Assembly: GCF_044326205.1 (NCBI RefSeq)
Contig: NZ_JBIRCY010000003.1
Coordinates: 62,001-126,000, forward strand
Direction: 5' to 3'
Length of the DNA: 64,000 nucleotides
From: Kumtagia sp044326205
GTDB lineage: Bacteria; Pseudomonadota; Alphaproteobacteria; Rhizobiales; Rhizobiaceae
Below, piece by piece: positions 28,470-35,059 of the stretch. The notes under the pieces are model-generated. The model saw only the letters and a list, made by a program, of their open reading frames with translations. It was not told where the DNA came from and made no database searches. The position numbers and the translations under genes were made by a program. The stretch's first letter is position 1. Each line of letters begins with the position of its first letter.

Positions 28470-28822
28470 CTTTCCTCCCGTGCCGCGACACTCATCCCCG
28501 ACCGTTCCCGTGTCGCGGGGTCCATGGGACCCGTCCACGTTGTCGTCTGATGAGCGCCGCTCCTCCTGCGGCAATCATGTGCGGATTAGGGCGACAGGTC
28601 GTAGGCACCTGTCAAATCGCCGGCACAAGACAATCGAATTATCTCTGCCTTCTGGCCAATATGATCGAAAATTCAATCCGTTAGCTGAAGAATGGTGAAC
28701 CGGTATGCGCTTATGCGCACAAGCCAGGTTGATGAAATGATGACAAAGGCTTGACGATTTGAGCAAGAGCCTGAAGTCTTGCGGCTGCGTCGCGCCGGGT
28801 GGAGGGCGCGGGAGGGGACGTC
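28470..28822. promoter_or_regulatory. Divergent control region with two inverted repeats
   Basis: This gap separates the catabolic operon from its presumed regulator. It holds a perfect 7-base inverted repeat, GACAGGT-N7-ACCTGTC at 28593-28613, and a shorter repeat TGCGC-TTAT-GCGCA at 28706-28719. I looked for sigma-54 elements (GG-N10-GC) on both strands near the two starts and found none convincing, which fits the degenerate core of the neighbouring regulator. No gene is seen in the gap. Confidence 0.45.
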
Positions 28823-30439
28823 ATGAAGGCACCGATTGAGCCATCGCGGCTGCTCGACCGCGGCAAGCCGACGGTTCGCGAACTGCTATCCAGCCTGGTC
28901 TTCAATCCGGTCGACGGCACCATCCGCATCAATGGCGACCGCGTCGTCATGCAGCGCGCCGCCGTCGGGGTCGAACTGCGGCGCGAACTGATCCGCCTCT
29001 TGGGACCGCAGGAAGCGCGTGTGTTCCTGGTCCGGCTGGGATTCCTTACCGGGCAGGCCGACGCGCGTTTCGTGCGGACGAACTGGCCCAACGTCGACAT
29101 CGGCGACGCCTTCACTGCCGGCACGCGACTGCATACGTTCAGCGGCGTGGTCCGCGTCGAGACGGTCTACAACGACTTCGACTTCCGCAAGAAGCGCTTC
29201 GCCGGCGAGTTCCTCTGGCACGACAGCGTCGAGGCCGCCGAGTTCCGGAGGCTGCAGAGGACGACGGAGCCCGTCTGCTGGACCCAGTTGGGCTATGCTT
29301 CGGGTTATGCGAGCGAATTCTTCGACACCCTCATCGTCTACAAGGAGGTCGAATGCGCCGCCCAGGGTCATCGCCATTGCCGGGTGGTTGGAAAACCGGC
29401 CGACACCTGGGGTCCGGGCGACCCGGAAGTGATCCTTTTTCGCGAACGCATCACCGCGCCGCAGGACGGCACTTGGTCCGAGCCGCTCCGCAAGGTCGCA
29501 GCCCGCACCGCCGAGGGCGCGCTCTCCGAGCTCGACCGCCTGATTCTGGCGCCGGTGCGGGCGGACCTCGACAGGTTGGCGCGGATGGCGCTTCCCGTGG
29601 CGATCGTCGGCTCGCCCGGCACCGGGCGGACGCGCGCGGCGCGTTATCTCCACCGCGCCTCGGGCATGTCCGGCACCGATCCGCGCCGTGTCTTCGGCAG
29701 CCGGGTCGACCTCGCAATGTGCGAGGAAATCGCGCGGCATGGCAAGGCGGGACGCCGGGGCGCTTCCGGCGAAACGATCCTGATCGACGCCGCCGAACAG
29801 ATCCCGTCCGAAATCCAGCCGCATCTCGCCCGCGCCATTGAGGACGGGATGCTGGTCGGCGGCCCTCGCGTCCTGGCGCTGCTCGGCTACGATCCATCGG
29901 CCAGCCCGCCCGGACCGCCGCCACTGTCTCCCGAACTCTGGTACGCGCTGTCGGCGCTCACCATTCGTATGCCAAAACTTGACGAGCGCGACGGCCAGCG
30001 CGCGGCAATCGCGCAGGCTATGGTTTCGGTGCTCGCGGCCAGGATGGGCATCGAGGCGCCGCAACTCGACGGTCCGGCCGCAAAATTGATCGAGCAGTCG
30101 GCCTGGTCCGGCAACCTCCGGCAGATGCGCACGGTGCTCAGCGCCGTGCTTGCCGCGCACCACGGCGGCCAAACCGTATCGCGTGCGGAAGTCGAACTGC
30201 AACTGCTCAGGTTCCCCTCCCCCGCCTCCGCGGCCGGCGAGGACACCGAAGGCAGACTGCGGCCGCTGCTGGAGCAATTGCTGGATGAGGGCGGCCTCAC
30301 CTTGCCGGAGCTGGAGCAGTCGGCCTACCGGTCGGCCGTGGCGAAAGTCGGCGGAAACCTGTCCGCCGCCGCACGCCTGCTCGGCCTGACGCGGGCCCAG
30401 CTCGCCTATCGCCTCGGCGCCGGCGGCGATCCGAACTGA
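28823..30439 (+). CDS. XylR/DmpR-like regulator with degenerate sigma-54-activator AAA+ domain
   Basis: A 538-residue protein with the layout of aromatic-responsive sigma-54 activators: an XylR_N/V4R sensor region over about residues 10-205 (including QLGYASGYASEFF and CAAQGHRHCRVVG), an AAA+ region over about 230-440 and a Fis-type helix-turn-helix at the end (NLSAAARLLGLTRAQLAYRL). The AAA+ core is eroded. The P-loop reads GSPGTGRTRAA, the sigma-54 contact motif GAFTGA cannot be found, and the Walker B segment ILIDAAEQIP lacks the usual DE pair. It may bind DNA and ligand without driving sigma-54 open complexes. The ATG at 28823 has GGGAGGGG upstream. Confidence 0.82.
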   Translation: MKAPIEPSRLLDRGKPTVRELLSSLVFNPVDGTIRINGDRVVMQRAAVGVELRRELIRLLGPQEARVFLVRLGFLTGQADARFVRTNWPNVDIGDAFTAGTRLHTFSGVVRVETVYNDFDFRKKRFAGEFLWHDSVEAAEFRRLQRTTEPVCWTQLGYASGYASEFFDTLIVYKEVECAAQGHRHCRVVGKPADTWGPGDPEVILFRERITAPQDGTWSEPLRKVAARTAEGALSELDRLILAPVRADLDRLARMALPVAIVGSPGTGRTRAARYLHRASGMSGTDPRRVFGSRVDLAMCEEIARHGKAGRRGASGETILIDAAEQIPSEIQPHLARAIEDGMLVGGPRVLALLGYDPSASPPGPPPLSPELWYALSALTIRMPKLDERDGQRAAIAQAMVSVLAARMGIEAPQLDGPAAKLIEQSAWSGNLRQMRTVLSAVLAAHHGGQTVSRAEVELQLLRFPSPASAAGEDTEGRLRPLLEQLLDEGGLTLPELEQSAYRSAVAKVGGNLSAAARLLGLTRAQLAYRLGAGGDPN

Positions 30440-30845
30440 TCCGCAGTCCTTGTGGACCACGACTCGCCGTTCCTGATCTTGAGAGGCATCCGATTTAACG
30501 AAGCCGTTAAGTCTGCAATCGGTGAGAAACTAACGTTAGCCGCACATGACTCGTGCCGCAGCTTTGCGCCTCGTTGCAGCCGTACGCATGAACGTTGCCG
30601 ACTCCCCAAAGCAGCCACGCGGCGAGAAAAGTTTGCGTTGAGTCAGGCTTGCATCGCTAATGCGCCAAGGTTGTCACTATGGCGATTACACCTGCGATCA
30701 ATGCACCCCAGCATATGGCAGCGAGCGCTATTCTCGCGGTTCGACCGAAATCTGGATCGGGCTGATTTCCAGCTGGGCGTAAGAGCATTTTTGGATACCT
30801 CTCAGACCTTCGAAATCGAGGGACCGGGTATCGAGTTGCGAACGC
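30440..30845. other. Intergenic stretch, possible dispersed-repeat remnant
   Basis: No gene is supported here. Read leftward, 30466-30560 gives the peptide string NVSFSPIADL, which resembles spurious peptides often predicted from dispersed intergenic repeats in rhizobial genomes. That resemblance is from memory, and I see only one copy in this window. The rest has mixed composition and no long coding frame. Confidence 0.3.
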
Positions 30846-31145
30846 TCACGCGATTGTTATCGCGGTGTCAGAGCACGGCAATGCGCTGACGCTAACTCGA
30901 TCCTCAAGGATCCCTGCCAACTTGGCAAAGCCCTCTATCGCGTTGCGGGCGGCCGAGATAGGTACGAGCCCGTCGTGCGCACGGCGACACACCCGTAGCG
31001 CTACTTCAGAGGCGGTATCCTTCAACTCGGCCGGCCATTCCTCAAGGAACTCGATCGCGTCGGCCGCATCCAATATCTCGCACACACTGCTTGGGCCGTC
31101 GGCCAAATAAACGGGCCGATCGAAGCATCGATTGATCTCTCGCAT
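30846..31145 (-). CDS. DUF982 domain protein
   Basis: A 99-residue protein matching the small rhizobial DUF982 family. The landmark segment is AIEFLEEWPAELKDTASEVALRVC at about residues 31-54 (shown in part), followed by a short helix ending near the C-terminus. The function of the family is unknown; such genes are multi-copy in rhizobia. The ATG has a GGAGGAAATA ribosome site. It lies after the Hsp20 and small hypothetical genes in the same direction, with 60-70-base gaps. Confidence 0.75.
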   Translation of the reverse strand: MREINRCFDRPVYLADGPSSVCEILDAADAIEFLEEWPAELKDTASEVALRVCRRAHDGLVPISAARNAIEGFAKLAGILEDRVSVSALPCSDTAITIA

Positions 31146-31206
31146 TATTTCCTCCGCTCAAAACCATTGGGGTAAAGCGCGGTCGATCTCCGGCCGCGCT
31201 TCAGTG

Positions 31207-31671
31207 CTACGCCGAAACTGGCTCGGGGACAGCGAACGCCGCACCCCCACCGCTTTTCGGCCGGATCGCTGCGGAAGCCGGACATGGAGGCGGATCATCA
31301 TCATCGCCGGGCCTACGGCCGTAGCGTGCCCATTTCCGCAGGTCCCAGGTCCGGCGCCGGGTGAAAGTCCGCTGCCATGGCGGCATACGACTCCCATCGG
31401 CCGACACAACTTTGGCGCCTTCATCTAGCGCGCGCAGGGCACGAAGGATGTCCTCGACTTTAATAATTGAACCGTCGGGAAGCTGGCGCAGTGAAGGGAC
31501 ATGGGGAACGGCGTGGATATCCGACGCCCAGGACGCAAGCACTTCGCGCTTTTCTTGTGGAGTTAAACGGGCATCGTGCAGAACGTCGTCAGGCTGGCCG
31601 AGCACGACCAGCGCGATGTGCGGGTGTTCGTTCGGATGATTGCCGTTAGGTAAGCTGTGTGAGTTGCTCAT
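31207..31671 (-). CDS. Conserved hypothetical protein downstream of hsp20
   Basis: A 154-residue cytoplasmic protein with no domain I can name. The central part (IALVVLGQPDDVLHDARLTPQEKREVLASWASD, residues about 20-52, shown to 20 or fewer in a row: LTPQEKREVLASWASD) is predicted helical and looks well conserved; the tail after residue 110 is rich in arginine, aspartate and proline. The ATG at 31671 is chosen because GGAGA lies six bases before it; another ATG six bases upstream is too close to that site. Its position 73 bases after hsp20 suggests a stress-linked role. Confidence 0.6.
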   Translation of the reverse strand: MSNSHSLPNGNHPNEHPHIALVVLGQPDDVLHDARLTPQEKREVLASWASDIHAVPHVPSLRQLPDGSIIKVEDILRALRALDEGAKVVSADGSRMPPWQRTFTRRRTWDLRKWARYGRRPGDDDDPPPCPASAAIRPKSGGGAAFAVPEPVSA

Positions 31672-31744
31672 CTCCATTCTCCGCAATCTGTCGCCTCCCG
31701 GTGGCGCCGGGAGGCGGACCGCAGTGTTGAGGGTGGTTGTGCCG

Positions 31745-32233
31745 TCAGGCCGCTCTGCTTCGCGGCTTGATATCCTGGTTGATTTGTTCGAGCTCACTGG
31801 CACCTTGGATTGAAGCCGGACCCGCCGTTGAAGTTACGGCGATGCGCCGAGGCTTCATCTCCTCGGGAATTTCGCGCGCCAATTCGATAGACAGCAAGCC
31901 GTTTTCCAGAGAGGCACTCGCAACCTTCACATAATCAGCCAGCTTGAACGCCTGCTTGAAGTTGCCGACCGCCAGTCCTCGATGCAGAATCTGCCGGTCA
32001 TTGTCGTCCGGTTTCTTCTGGCCGGTCACCGTCAGTTCGGGGCCGTGCTGCGTCAGTTCGACTTCGTCGGCACTGAAGCCGGCGACGGCCATGGTGATGC
32101 GGTACTCGTTCTCGCTCTTCTTCTCGATGTTGTACGGCGGCCAGTCGGTCCGCACGCTGTTTTCGAGCATGTCGAAGAGACGGTCAAATCCGACCGTCGA
32201 TCGGAAAAGGGGGGCGTATTCAGGGCTTCTCAT
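31745..32233 (-). CDS. Small heat-shock protein, Hsp20 family
   Basis: A 162-residue alpha-crystallin-type chaperone that binds unfolding proteins. The N-terminal FDRLFDMLEN motif is near residue 17, the crystallin domain covers about residues 35-130 with AVAGFSADEVEL and GLAVGNFKQAFKLADYVKV, and the C-terminal anchoring motif is replaced by PRRIAV. Two ATGs occur two codons apart; 32233 has the proper spacing from GGAGG. Upstream is a ROSE-type RNA thermometer, so translation is expected to rise at high temperature. Confidence 0.92.
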   Translation of the reverse strand: MRSPEYAPLFRSTVGFDRLFDMLENSVRTDWPPYNIEKKSENEYRITMAVAGFSADEVELTQHGPELTVTGQKKPDDNDRQILHRGLAVGNFKQAFKLADYVKVASASLENGLLSIELAREIPEEMKPRRIAVTSTAGPASIQGASELEQINQDIKPRSRAA

Positions 32234-32320
32234 AGCCATATCCTCCGTAAAGCAACATGGGTTACAAGCAGCGCCGCAGCGTCTTCTGCGACGCCAAGGT
32301 GTCGAGCCGAAGCCTCGACG
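32234..32320 (-). ncRNA. ROSE-type RNA thermometer in the hsp20 leader
   Basis: Read on the minus strand, the hsp20 leader forms two stem-loops, at 32301-32319 (GTCGAG...CTCGAC) and at 32279-32294 (GCGTC-N6-GACGC). They are followed by the ROSE hallmark UUGCU (32255-32251) five bases before the GGAGGA ribosome site (32246-32241). In ROSE elements that short segment pairs with the ribosome site and melts on heating. A CTTGAA box at 32355-32350, a possible heat-shock sigma -35 element, would start the transcript close to the first stem. Confidence 0.72.
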
Positions 32321-32355
32321 AAAATGAGTTAGAAACCGGCCAAAAACGCTTCAAG

Positions 32356-32741
32356 ACCCTCCGACGAAAATTTTTTTGTACCCGCTGATGAAGGATAATG
32401 TGCTGCCTTCCGGGGCCTTCTTCGACAAGGGCGATTAATGGAACCTAATGGTATTGCTCGACTTCGGGGCATCCCCAGGTGTTAGCCCTAACAAGTGGTC
32501 ACAGCCCACTTTGGGATCATCTGCTTCCTGCGCCTCATGACTGGAGCCGGATCGCTCTTTTCGATGGCAAGCTTGGGTTGGTCGCGATCCCTCGTTCGCG
32601 AATGTCTGCCTGCTGCTGGAATCGCAAGGCATGGGCTCGCCCGGCGGTCACTGTCAGCATTTGTCATGAATATATTCCTAGGATTATTTACCCTGCATCC
32701 GATACGTGCGATAGTAGCGCCAGCCCTGTCTGGAGGGGGCT
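32356..32741. other. Non-coding gap between hsp20 and the accessory island
   Basis: No supported gene. The left end holds the presumed hsp20 promoter. An AT-rich stretch near 32660-32690 lies just before the GTG of the next gene and is the best place for its promoter. No TTCACG repeat is present here, unlike three other promoter regions of the island. Confidence 0.4.
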
Positions 32742-33695
32742 GTGGTGGAATGGACGGATTGGAATGCGGCAGTCGAGAAGAACCGGGAGGCGCTGAAGCG
32801 CGTCCTGGCCACGCTCGTCGGCATGGCCGGGCCGGGTTCTGACAGACGGTTTTTCCTGTTCCGGTGGAAACGCTTCGGCAGTCCGGAAACCGGACAGGCC
32901 GAAAAAGGGAAACTGTCCCCGGCGCTTACCCTTCCCCGCCATCTCCACCGCGCCATGCTGATGTTGCTGCTTCCGGCTGAAGCCGCCGCCCGGCGACTGA
33001 TCATCGCGGCCGCGCGTGGCCTCGTGGTAGCCATGCCGCCGCGCACGCCGGAGCCCATAAGCACGGAGCTGCCGCAGCGCAGCCCCGGCATCGCCGTCAT
33101 CATGTCGCCTGCCGATTTTGTCGGCGCCGCCGAAGCGAAGCCGGCCGCCGCAATCCGTGCCGACCGCCCGCGCACAATCAGCCTGCCGCTGCTCGATCCG
33201 CTCAGAAACCCAACCAGCGTCCACCGCCATTCTGTGCCCGCGCACGCTGTGCAGCGCATCATGCCGTTCGGTGACGGCTGGCCGTACCGCTTCCTGCCTC
33301 CGCCTCCGTCGCCGGACGATCCGATCGATGCGGCGCGGCTGTCGTTGCGGTTGCAGGCGCTCGCCGCCGCACTCGACGACCTGCCGGCCCAGGCAAGACG
33401 TTTCGGCCGCTGGAAGGCGCGCAACGACTTGCTGATTGCGCAACACGGGCCGGATCGCCTCGCGGTCGCGCAAGACAGGACCCACGACACGGCGGCCGCG
33501 CAAAACACGATCCGCCACACCGCGAGCGTGCAAGGCAAAAAGGCCGATACGCCAGTCCGGTTTCGCCGGACACGCCCGCTGAAGCCTGCCCACCCGCCGG
33601 GCTGGCGGCTAAAACCCGCCCATCAGGCGCACGAGGTTTTGAAAATCGTCCACGGATTTGCCTTCCCGGCGCGAGAACCTCCCGACACATCCTAG
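32742..33695 (+). CDS. Conserved hypothetical protein at the left end of the island
   Basis: A 317-residue protein I do not recognise. The start is a GTG at 32742 with GGAGGGGG four bases upstream. It opens with WTDWNAAVEKNREALKRVLA, then an amphipathic helical region (LHRAMLMLLLPAEAAARRL, residues about 68-86), a proline-rich middle (RFLPPPPSPDDP near 185) and a basic tail. The helical opening looks like an alpha-helical bundle, and similar N-termini are, to my memory, found in Mesorhizobium hypotheticals. No signal peptide is evident. The opposite strand also has a long open frame, but it lacks a good start, and the reading given here has sensible composition. Confidence 0.6.
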   Translation: MVEWTDWNAAVEKNREALKRVLATLVGMAGPGSDRRFFLFRWKRFGSPETGQAEKGKLSPALTLPRHLHRAMLMLLLPAEAAARRLIIAAARGLVVAMPPRTPEPISTELPQRSPGIAVIMSPADFVGAAEAKPAAAIRADRPRTISLPLLDPLRNPTSVHRHSVPAHAVQRIMPFGDGWPYRFLPPPPSPDDPIDAARLSLRLQALAAALDDLPAQARRFGRWKARNDLLIAQHGPDRLAVAQDRTHDTAAAQNTIRHTASVQGKKADTPVRFRRTRPLKPAHPPGWRLKPAHQAHEVLKIVHGFAFPAREPPDTS

Positions 33696-33850
33696 ACGCC
33701 GCCGGCCTCGCCGGACGTGAAAAGAGCAGGGAATCGACGGCCAGCGCGGATTTTTTCCGCCCCTTGGCGACGATCTGTGCTGCCCGCGAGTAGCGGTCGG
33801 CAAACACCGCGGTCGGATCAAATATGTCCGAAAATCCCGCCTTCCGGTGG

Positions 33851-33878
33851 TTCACGCTGATTTCACGAGCAACCCACG
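33851..33878 (+). promoter_or_regulatory. TTCACG direct repeats upstream of the amidase gene
   Basis: TTCACG occurs at 33851-33856 and 33862-33867, an 11-base period, with a weaker third copy CCCACG in phase at 33873-33878. The site lies 51 bases before the amidase ATG, overlapping the expected promoter. The same arrangement is found before the peroxidase and MBL genes. Direct repeats with one helical turn per unit are the classic binding pattern of SARP/BTAD activators, and such a protein is encoded at 41.0-43.2 kb. Confidence 0.6.
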
Positions 33879-33917
33879 AAAGTATCACCCATCAACCGCA
33901 CTCTGCAGGAGGCGAGC

Positions 33918-34595
33918 ATGCCCAATCCGAGAACCTACCTGTTCGATCTGCCGGCCCAATCCAGACCTGACCCCGTCAGCATTCCGGAAATGTGGTATCC
34001 CGGCGTCCAGAATTTCTGGGCAAGCTCAACCTCGTCGCGGATTTTCGACCCGATCCTGGGTGTGCGGGCAGTCGTCATCCACGCGACCGCCGGCAGCAGT
34101 TCGGCCGGCGCGATGTCTGTCATGCAGGCCGGCAATGCGAGTTTCCACTGGCTGGTTCCGGACGAGAACGAGCCCCAGCACGGACAGATCGTCTGGGCGT
34201 GTGCGCCGGAAGCGCGCGCCGCCTGGCATGTCCGCAACGACAAAAGCCATCCGCGGGTGAATGGCGGCGCGACGCGCGTCAACCACTGGAGCCTCGGCAT
34301 CGAAATCGTCAACACACAGGATGACGACAGTTTTTCCGACTGGCAGGTAGAAGTCACGGCCCGCATCGTCCGCTACTGCTGGGCGAAATATCCCAATCTC
34401 AAGACCATCGTGTCCCACGCGGCGCTCGACCCGGAACGGCGCAGCGATCCGGGGACCGCTTTCGACTGGGGCCGGTTCCGTGACCTTGTCCTGGTGCCGC
34501 AAGGCGTGGAGGCGATCTCGCCGATGATGGCGGGCGTGACGCCAATGGGCAGCCTAGCCGCGACCGGCATGGAGACCTGCTGCGCCGGTCACTAG
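33918..34595 (+). CDS. N-acetylmuramoyl-L-alanine amidase-like protein (Amidase_2 fold)
   Basis: A 225-residue protein of the Amidase_2/PGRP fold, which cleaves the amide between muramic acid and the stem peptide using zinc. Visible family segments are VVIHATAGSSS near residue 52 with the first zinc histidine, FHWLVPDE near residue 78, WSLGIEIVN near residue 125 and SHAALDPERRSDPG near residue 170 with the second histidine and the catalytic region. No signal peptide is present, so it may act in the cytosol on recycled or foreign muropeptides, or leave by another route. The last residues are METCCAGH, an unusual paired-cysteine tail. It starts after AGGAGG and is preceded by TTCACG repeats. 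Confidence 0.83.
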   Translation: MPNPRTYLFDLPAQSRPDPVSIPEMWYPGVQNFWASSTSSRIFDPILGVRAVVIHATAGSSSAGAMSVMQAGNASFHWLVPDENEPQHGQIVWACAPEARAAWHVRNDKSHPRVNGGATRVNHWSLGIEIVNTQDDDSFSDWQVEVTARIVRYCWAKYPNLKTIVSHAALDPERRSDPGTAFDWGRFRDLVLVPQGVEAISPMMAGVTPMGSLAATGMETCCAGH

Positions 34596-34645
34596 GATCT
34601 AACGGCCTGTAGGAAGTCGCAGCGTAGCTCCATAGACCGGTTGCC

Positions 34646-34679
34646 GGGACGGATCGTGGCCTCCCACACGATCCGTCCC
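34646..34679 (+). terminator. Strong hairpin after the amidase gene
   Basis: GGGACGGATCGTG at 34646-34658 pairs perfectly with CACGATCCGTCCC at 34667-34679 across an 8-base loop. It lies 51 bases after the amidase stop. No T-run follows, so it may stabilise or attenuate the transcript rather than end it outright. Confidence 0.45.
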
Positions 34680-34754
34680 ATCCATCATGCCGCCGTTTCC
34701 GTTCAGATCGACCGGACGGCGGCAAACACAACGCGAGACCGGCAACCCATCCGC

Positions 34755-34820
34755 CGGTCCGTTCAGGAAATCCGCAAGGTTTCCACCGCCTCGCACGATA
34801 GCGAGTCGGGCGGTCAACTG
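34755..34820 (+). promoter_or_regulatory. Promoter module shared with the MBL gene (copy 1)
   Basis: CGGTCCG, then AATCCGCAAGGTTT (34769-34782), then CGGTCAACTG (34811-34820). The same elements occur in the same order and nearly the same spacing at 44716-44783: CGGTCCG, AATCCGCAAGGTTT, CGGCCAACTG. Here the module lies about 240 bases before the double-protease gene. It is probably a promoter and regulator-binding region. Unlike copy 2, it has no clear TTCACG pair beside it. Confidence 0.5.
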
Positions 34821-34900
34821 TCGTCACAGGGTCGCTTTGCAATGCGCCCGCCAGGCCCGTGCCAAGCGATTCATCTCCGGCGCGAATCGGCCGGGCGACA

Positions 34901-35023
34901 GTGACAGAGCGCAGTCGCGCAGGGCCTCAAACGGAGGTCTCGACATCGCGCGAAATCATCCGGACCTCGGCCGGAGCGGTCGCCAATCGGGTGATCGCCA
35001 GCTTCGAGGCCGAGTTCGGCTAG
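34901..35023 (+). CDS. Possible small ORF upstream of the double-protease gene
   Basis: A 40-codon GTG frame ending 36 bases before the protease start. Its composition is coding-like: G or C dominates third positions and the peptide ends in the helix-like SAGAVANRVIASFEAEFG. It has no convincing ribosome site, and neighbouring frames are also open, so it may be a remnant or a leader rather than a gene. I do not recognise it. The rest of the 34596-35059 gap holds the hairpin and promoter module listed separately. Confidence 0.3.
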   Translation: MTERSRAGPQTEVSTSREIIRTSAGAVANRVIASFEAEFG

Positions 35024-35059
35024 CCGACCAGCCGGGCAGTCGCGAAAGGAAGACAGGAC

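Noticed and set aside
28470..28822. Sigma-54 (-24/-12) promoter for the catabolic operon or the regulator
   Set aside because: No GG-N10-GC element with the right context was found on either strand in a manual scan.
28886..30460. 524-codon minus-strand frame opposite the XylR-like regulator
   Set aside because: Composition is biased and has no domain pattern; the plus strand has recognisable sensor, AAA+ and helix-turn-helix regions.
32301..32319. Stem-loop in the hsp20 leader as a transcription terminator
   Set aside because: It has no T-run, and its place in a row of stems before UUGCU and the ribosome site fits a ROSE element better.
32684..33593. Two minus-strand frames of about 285-300 codons opposite the island hypothetical
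   Set aside because: Neither has a good ribosome site and both are rich in Arg/Ala/Ser/Cys; the plus-strand GTG frame has GGAGGGGG and sensible helical sequence. Some doubt remains because the plus-strand protein is itself unrecognised.
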